Shown here one piece after another: positions 59,755-64,000 of a stretch of DNA of 64,000 nt. Both the position numbers and the translations under genes were made by a program. The notes under the pieces are model-generated. The model was not told where the DNA came from and made no database searches. It saw only the letters and a list, made by a program, of their open reading frames with translations. How positions within the stretch are numbered: position 1 is the first letter of the stretch; every line of letters starts with the position of its first letter. Source of the DNA: Natrinema hispanicum (GTDB lineage: Archaea; Halobacteriota; Halobacteria; Halobacteriales; Natrialbaceae); assembly GCF_900111485.1 (NCBI RefSeq), contig NZ_FOIC01000002.1, forward strand, positions 1 to 64,000, read 5' to 3'.

Positions 59755-61101
59755 CTAGCGCTCGTGGACGGTCATCGGAATCTCGTGTTTCGGCCGCGCA
59801 GTCACCGTTGCCATCAGATCTAGATCGGTCCCGGGGACAAGCTCGAGGTGGTAGTCACGGTAGATCGTCGCGAGGATGAGCCGGGCCTCGAGCATCGCAA
59901 AGCGGTCGCCGATACAGCGACGTGGACCCGCCGCGAACGGGAAGTACGCCAGTTTCGGGAGGTCGTTCTCGAAGTCGTCGGTCCAGCGGTCAGGACGGAA
60001 CGCGAGCGGATCGTCGTACCACCGGGGGTCGCGGTGGACGACCCACTGGTGCATCCGGACGGTCGATCCCGGTTCGATCTCGTAGCCGTCGACGACGTCG
60101 GGTTTGACCGGTTCGCGGACGATCCCCGGCACGGGTGGGTATAGTCGCATCGACTCTTTGACGACGCGTTCGGTGTACGTCAGGTCCGATAGGTCCTCCA
60201 TGGTCGGCGTTCGGTCACCGAGAACGTCCTCGAGCTCGGCGACGAGCCGTTGCTCGACTTGCGGGTTCTTTGAGAGGAGATACATCGTCAGCGTCAACGA
60301 CAGTGCCGTCGTCTCGTGGCCGGCAAGCAACAGTGTAACCACTTCGTCCCGGATCTGTTCGTTCGACATCCCAGTGCCGCGATCGTCGGTCGCCTCGAGC
60401 AGTTTCGAGATAACGTCGTGATCCGTCGGGTTGGTCCGCCGTTGCTCGATCAGCCGGTAGACGACCTCGTCGAGGTCCTCACGAGCGCGCTGGATTCGCC
60501 GTCTGGCCGGCGTCGGGACGGTCGGGGGCAGGACGTAGTTCGAGAGGCTCTCGGAGGCTTCCATGAACTGTTCGAGTGCCGAGCCGATCGTGTCGACGTG
60601 CTCGTCGACGTCGACGCCGAACAGCGCCCGGGCGACGATTTTCAGCGTCACTTCCATCATGTCCTCGTGGACGAGCCGCGTTTGACCGTCGTCCCACGAC
60701 TCGAGGGCTGTTTCAGTGAACTCCGTCATCATCGTCGCGTACTCCTGAATCCGGTCAGGGTGGAACGCGGGCTGGATCAGGTGGCGGTTGCGCCGCCAGA
60801 CTGCACCTTCGCTGTTGAGGATGCCGTTTCCGGTGAGCGGCCCGAGAACGCTCTGGAACCGCTTGCCTTTGACGTAGTTCTCGTTGTGCTGGACGAGGAC
60901 GTGCTCGATATAGTCAGGATGGTTGAGCTGGTAGACCCGGCCCTCGGGATCCTTCCAGGAGGCGATATCGCCGTACTCGCGGGCCGTTTGCGTCATAAAG
61001 CCGTATGGATCGCGGAGGAACGCGACCTGATTGCCGAGCAGCGGGAGCCCGTCCGGGCCTGGTGGATAGCGGTCAGCGGTCGCAGCCGTATCGTGGCGCA
61101 T
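59755..61101 (-). CDS. Cytochrome P450
   Basis: A 448-residue soluble P450. The proline-rich start ([20 protein letters not shown]), I-helix AGHETTALS with the oxygen-activating Thr, the K-helix [10 protein letters not shown] (ExxR), the PERF-like [10 protein letters not shown] and the heme loop [16 protein letters not shown] with the cysteine thiolate are all intact. It resembles the haloarchaeal CYP174 group, whose substrates are not established. Electrons would come from ferredoxin partners elsewhere. It is divergent from a Bat-type regulator gene, sharing about 85 bases, so the regulator may control it. Confidence 0.9.
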   Translation of the reverse strand: MRHDTAATADRYPPGPDGLPLLGNQVAFLRDPYGFMTQTAREYGDIASWKDPEGRVYQLNHPDYIEHVLVQHNENYVKGKRFQSVLGPLTGNGILNSEGAVWRRNRHLIQPAFHPDRIQEYATMMTEFTETALESWDDGQTRLVHEDMMEVTLKIVARALFGVDVDEHVDTIGSALEQFMEASESLSNYVLPPTVPTPARRRIQRAREDLDEVVYRLIEQRRTNPTDHDVISKLLEATDDRGTGMSNEQIRDEVVTLLLAGHETTALSLTLTMYLLSKNPQVEQRLVAELEDVLGDRTPTMEDLSDLTYTERVVKESMRLYPPVPGIVREPVKPDVVDGYEIEPGSTVRMHQWVVHRDPRWYDDPLAFRPDRWTDDFENDLPKLAYFPFAAGPRRCIGDRFAMLEARLILATIYRDYHLELVPGTDLDLMATVTARPKHEIPMTVHER

Positions 61102-61156
61102 TCGTAGCCGGACAAAGGACCTGCGGCCACCTTGCTGTATGGCCGAGCATGCTAGG

Positions 61157-61165
61157 TGTTTTTAA
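61157..61165 (+). promoter_or_regulatory. TATA box for the uORF/Bat regulator transcript
   Basis: GTTTTTAAC is centred 28 bases before the ATG at 61189. The transcript would be leaderless from the short ORF. On the opposite strand the same AT-rich block (GTTAAAAAC) could serve the divergent P450 gene. Confidence 0.45.
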
Positions 61166-61188
61166 CTCGAGGGGCGATACGGACCGCC

Positions 61189-61257
61189 ATGAGTGCGTCC
61201 GTCGTTCCGATCGCAAACGCGCCGGCTGACGACGCCGTTGACGGTGATCTGCGATGA
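61189..61257 (+). CDS. 22-residue leaderless ORF coupled to the Bat-type regulator
   Basis: The ATG at 61189 opens MSASVVPIANAPADDAVDGD and LR, ending at TGA 61255-61257, which overlaps the regulator ATG at 61254 (ATGA). The TATA box places this ORF first on the transcript. It is probably a coupling leader or a micro-protein; no family is recognised. Confidence 0.4.
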   Translation: MSASVVPIANAPADDAVDGDLR

Positions 61258-61919
61258 GATACGCCACGATGGTACTGACGTGGGCTGACGGTCGGCTCAA
61301 CGCGATCGACGACCGTTTCAGCCGCAGCGACGCGGTCGCGATCGAGGCGATCCGCTACCTGAACCCGGTCCACGAACAGCGATACGTCGAACTCCTCGAG
61401 CTTCGTGGCGACCTCGAGCGGGCCCGCGCGTTGCTCGCCGACTGTCCAGAGGCGCTCGAGTACGACGTTGCCGGCACGGACGACCGTGGCGTCGCCTACG
61501 TACAGTGTCGGATCGTCGAACCCGTCGACGAGTTGCTGTCGATCCTCCGCGAGCACGAAATCGTCCTCGACTGGCCGATGACCTACGTCGACACCGACGC
61601 CGCTCGCGGGCCCGAGGTGACGGCACTCGGGACGAGCCGGGCGATCCAGCACGCTGCCGCGGCGCTTCCCGACGGGATCGACCTCGATCTCCAGCGGCTG
61701 GGTGAGTACGACCCCGGTGGTGGCCAGTCCTCGCCGACGCTGACTGCCCGCCAGCGGGAACTGTTCGAACTCGCCGTCAGCGAGGGCTACTACGAGGTGC
61801 CACGCGAGACGACCCACCGGGAACTGGCCGCGAAACTCGATCTCGCGACGGGAACCGTCAGCGAACACCTCCAGCGGATCGAAGCGACGCTGGCCGCCAG
61901 GCACACATCGGCACTGTGA
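61254..61919 (+). CDS. Bacterio-opsin-activator-type (HTH_10) transcription regulator
   Basis: A 221-residue regulator. The C-terminal HTH_10 domain (about residues 160-215) reads LTARQRELFELAVSEGYYEV, PRETTHRELAAKLDLATGTV and SEHLQRIEATLAA, the Bat DNA-binding domain. The N-terminal 150 residues (MRYATMVLTWADGRLNAIDD and a strand-rich part with ALEYDVAGTDDRGVAYVQCR) resemble the small sensor domain of Bat-like haloarchaeal regulators. It lacks PAS and GAF domains of full-length Bat. The gene is divergent from the P450, a likely target. Confidence 0.82.
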   Translation: MRYATMVLTWADGRLNAIDDRFSRSDAVAIEAIRYLNPVHEQRYVELLELRGDLERARALLADCPEALEYDVAGTDDRGVAYVQCRIVEPVDELLSILREHEIVLDWPMTYVDTDAARGPEVTALGTSRAIQHAAAALPDGIDLDLQRLGEYDPGGGQSSPTLTARQRELFELAVSEGYYEVPRETTHRELAAKLDLATGTVSEHLQRIEATLAARHTSAL

Positions 61920-61973
61920 TAATCGAGCGACCGATCCGTCTCGCTTTTATCGATCGACCGTCGCTCTCTCGAT

Positions 61974-62759
61974 ATGGACGACCTCGAGCGACTCGCCGAC
62001 GACATCCGGCGTGCAGACACCGTCGTGGCCCTGACTGGCGCGGGCATCTCGGCACCATCGGGCGTGCCGACGTTCCGCGGTGACGACGGTGTCTGGGATC
62101 GGTTCGACGAGGGACAGTTCGCCTACGGCCGATTTCAGCGCGATCCCGCGGGCTTCTGGGACGATCGTGTCGACCTCCAGCGGGAGCTGTTCGGCGACGA
62201 TCCCGACCCGAACGCGGCCCACGAAGCGCTGGCCGCGATGGGACGTGCGGGTGCCCTCGAGGCGATCTGCACCCAGAATACGGACGGGCTACACGGTGTG
62301 GCGGCCGACACGGTCACGGCTGAAGCCGCCGAACCGGCTACAGCCACCACGACGATCCTCGAACTCCACGGAAACGCCCAGCGAGTTCGCTGTCAGGACT
62401 GTGGGAGCCGCCGTGACAGCGAGCCAATCCTCGAGCGTGCAGCCGCCGGCGACTTGCCGCCGACCTGTGACTGTGGTGGCGTCTTCAAGCCTGACGTCGT
62501 CCTCTTCGGCGAACAGTTGCCGGGTGCGGCGATCCAGCGTGCGCGATCGCTCGCTCGCGAGAGCGACGTCTTCCTTGCGATCGGCTCCTCGCTGAGCGTC
62601 CAGCCCGCCGCTTCGCTCCCGCGGCAAGCCGCGGAAACCGGCGCGACGGTTGGGATCGTCAACCTCGACTCGACGCCGTGTGACAGCCTCGCCGACATCG
62701 TCTATCGCGAGGACGTGACAACCGTCTTGCCGCGGCTGCGAGAGCTCGTCGCCGAGTAA
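61974..62759 (+). CDS. Sir2-type NAD-dependent protein deacylase
   Basis: A 261-residue sirtuin. NAD-binding motifs GAGISAPSGVPTFRGDDGVW and the catalytic TQNTDGLHG with LELHGNAQRVRCQDCGS are present; the catalytic histidine is in LELHGN and the zinc is held by CQDC and CDC. AIGSSLSVQPAASLPRQA and VNLDSTPCDSLAD complete the Rossmann part. It removes acyl groups from lysines, for example on chromatin proteins or metabolic enzymes. The CDC pair is closer than in most sirtuins (usually CxxC). It is single, 54 bases after the Bat-type regulator gene. Confidence 0.92.
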   Translation: MDDLERLADDIRRADTVVALTGAGISAPSGVPTFRGDDGVWDRFDEGQFAYGRFQRDPAGFWDDRVDLQRELFGDDPDPNAAHEALAAMGRAGALEAICTQNTDGLHGVAADTVTAEAAEPATATTTILELHGNAQRVRCQDCGSRRDSEPILERAAAGDLPPTCDCGGVFKPDVVLFGEQLPGAAIQRARSLARESDVFLAIGSSLSVQPAASLPRQAAETGATVGIVNLDSTPCDSLADIVYREDVTTVLPRLRELVAE

Positions 62760-62819
62760 CGGGCGGCAGTAGCAGTTCGGCAACGGCGCTGTGGGCCACG
62801 TTGCTGACTGTTGTGTCGA

Positions 62820-63476
62820 TCAATTCCGGAGGAGCTCTAAATTCTGCACTGTCGGGAGATCCCAGTTGTACGTAACTGCAGCGAGCCGAGTCACGACGGT
62901 CACGACCGCACACACCACAGCGGCCGTACGCCCAGTTGCGCCGACCGTTCCCACGAGCCAGTATCCACTCCCGCCGAGGACTGCACAACTGGCATAGAAA
63001 TCTTCGAAGAGGATGAACGGGGAACGGTCGAGAAGGATATCTGCAAACGCACCACCACCGACGGCGTTGATCGTTGCGATCGTAACGACACCAAATACTG
63101 ACACACCCGCCTCGGTCGCGACGATCGCACCAGCTGTTGTAAAGGCAGCGAGCCCGATCGCATCTGAGACAAGCGTTATTGGATGCGTCTCTGGAGAGGT
63201 GAGGACGACACTCAGTGCGATCGCTAACCCGACTCCAAGCAGCCCCAGACTGATTTCGATCGGGGACTGCAGCGCTAATGGAACCCGTCTTACGAGAATA
63301 TCGCGCGTCGCGCCACCAGCAAATGCCATCGCCAGGCCAACGATCGTAATACCGAGCAAGTCGAATTCCTCACGGATCGCCTTCGACGATCCGACAAGGG
63401 CGAACGCGATCAACCCGATCGTGTTCATCACCGCAAATGGATCGCCAAACAATACGTCAAGGAGCTCCTGACCCAT
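62820..63476 (-). CDS. TRIC (UPF0126) cation-channel family membrane protein
   Basis: A 218-residue protein with seven helices in two repeats. The glycine/charged hallmarks are MAFAGGATRDILVRRVPLAL and INAVGGGAFADILLDRSPFI (GGxxRD type; in the second repeat Ala replaces Arg before Asp). Members form trimeric potassium-permeable channels in animals and prokaryotes. It stands alone between the sirtuin and the GGGP synthase genes. Confidence 0.85.
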   Translation of the reverse strand: MGQELLDVLFGDPFAVMNTIGLIAFALVGSSKAIREEFDLLGITIVGLAMAFAGGATRDILVRRVPLALQSPIEISLGLLGVGLAIALSVVLTSPETHPITLVSDAIGLAAFTTAGAIVATEAGVSVFGVVTIATINAVGGGAFADILLDRSPFILFEDFYASCAVLGGSGYWLVGTVGATGRTAAVVCAVVTVVTRLAAVTYNWDLPTVQNLELLRN

Positions 63477-63652
63477 TAGGCGCTCCTAAGAGAACGAGTC
63501 TCTTGAGTGCTCCGAGACGACTCGTCTTTAGCGCCACTCCCCCGCACGTGCGGTGACTGCACGACCTGTACTCACTGGGTCGTGAAATCCACAACGGATC
63601 GGTATGTGGGGAGAGAGCTGTCCTGCTCGAGGGAGACGAGAGACAGTCGCGT

Positions 63653-64000
63653 CTACGCGTCGTTGGCCGCTTCGACCGTTTCCTGAACGGCTTCGATACC
63701 CTCGTCGTGTGCGAGGTCGCCGACGACGATGACATCGGCGTACTGGGCCATCGAGTACGCGGAGTCGTAGTCGTGGATGCCACCACCGTAGAACAGCGTC
63801 GCGTCGTCGACTGCGTTGGTTGCGGCATCGACGACGCCTTCGTCACCGAGCATGCCCGAATACTCGACGTAGACGATCTCCTGGCCGAACATCCGTTCGG
63901 CGACCGTCGCGTAGGCGGCGACGTCGTCGGCATCGAGGTCGCAATTGGCCTCCGTCAGCGTCGCCACGTCGGCCTCGGGGTTCATGACGATGTAGGCTTC
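63653..64000 (-). CDS. Geranylgeranylglyceryl phosphate synthase (C-terminal part, runs off the window)
   Basis: The last 115 codons of a GGGPS/PcrB-family enzyme, whose 5' part lies beyond base 64000. It reads [20 protein letters not shown], the conserved [13 protein letters not shown] and the phosphate-binding [30 protein letters not shown]. It joins geranylgeranyl diphosphate to sn-glycerol-1-phosphate, the first committed step of archaeal membrane lipids. No gene symbol is certain for the haloarchaeal enzyme. Confidence 0.85.
   Translation of the reverse strand, partial: EAYIVMNPEADVATLTEANCDLDADDVAAYATVAERMFGQEIVYVEYSGMLGDEGVVDAATNAVDDATLFYGGGIHDYDSAYSMAQYADVIVVGDLAHDEGIEAVQETVEAANDA

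Overview
The window is a high-GC haloarchaeal chromosome segment, most likely from the order Natrialbales (Natrinema/Haloterrigena-like; the genus is an inference). Evidence for this includes very acidic proteins, TATA boxes 25-31 bases upstream of start codons with almost no leader (leaderless transcripts), an archaeal tRNA-Thr(CGU), archaeal enzymes (Trm5, DphB, pantoate kinase, phosphopantothenate synthetase, TFS-like zinc ribbon, GGGP synthase) and many small haloarchaea-specific DUF proteins.

Layout. 1-500 is a mobile-element edge: the N-terminal part of an IS630-type transposase plus a gene remnant. 640-8640 is a surface-glycan / protein N-glycosylation (agl) cluster: a GT4 glycosyltransferase and a flippase in AT-richer DNA, then aglF, a zinc-finger mini-protein, aglM, a frameshifted aglR-type flippase and aglJ. 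8715-12013 holds small regulators and conserved proteins. 12015-13987 is a compact minus-strand redox operon: an exported acidic protein, ApbE flavin transferase, a membrane-anchored thrombospondin-3 repeat protein ending in a possible flavinylation tail, and a four-histidine bis-heme membrane protein. 14134-16251 has a VOC protein and an arylsulfotransferase-like propeller. 16326-21238 is a two-part arsenic/metalloid region: ArsR plus permease plus thioredoxin under a shared promoter motif, then ArsR-Acr3-ArsC with its own inverted-repeat operator. 22564-32126 is the branched-chain amino-acid cluster: leuA (frameshifted here), leader ORFs, ilvB-ilvN-ilvC, a small acidic protein, leuC-leuD, a DMT permease and leuB. 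32232-38342 carries a hydrolase, dphB, trm5, tRNA-Thr and a sodium:solute symporter operon. 38417-40435 is the biotin importer (EcfT, EcfA, BioY), preceded by a good match to the BirA operator; the matching BirA with a DNA-binding domain is at 47699-48637.

40742-45887 encodes a leaderless 35-residue ORF coupled to a 1683-residue secreted protein built from about 13 glutamine-rich 23-residue repeats, beta-domains, four CARDB-like repeats and a proline-rich tail. 46-51 kb holds small DUF proteins, UspA, birA, tyrS, a TFS paralogue lacking the catalytic acidic pair, and phosphopantothenate synthetase. 51160-54066 is a membrane protein carrying 13 tandem DUF1508-like repeats. 54-64 kb has an HTTM protein, pantoate kinase, a ZIP transporter, aspS (with duplicated 3' ends downstream), a cytochrome P450 divergent from a Bat-type regulator, a sirtuin, a TRIC channel and the 3' part of a GGGP synthase gene.

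Three copies of a dispersed hairpin repeat (about 9.7, 49.8 and 57.0 kb) and several very short ORFs overlapping the start of the next gene recur through the window. No rRNA gene or CRISPR array is seen. All functional assignments come from reading motifs by eye; no database search was possible.
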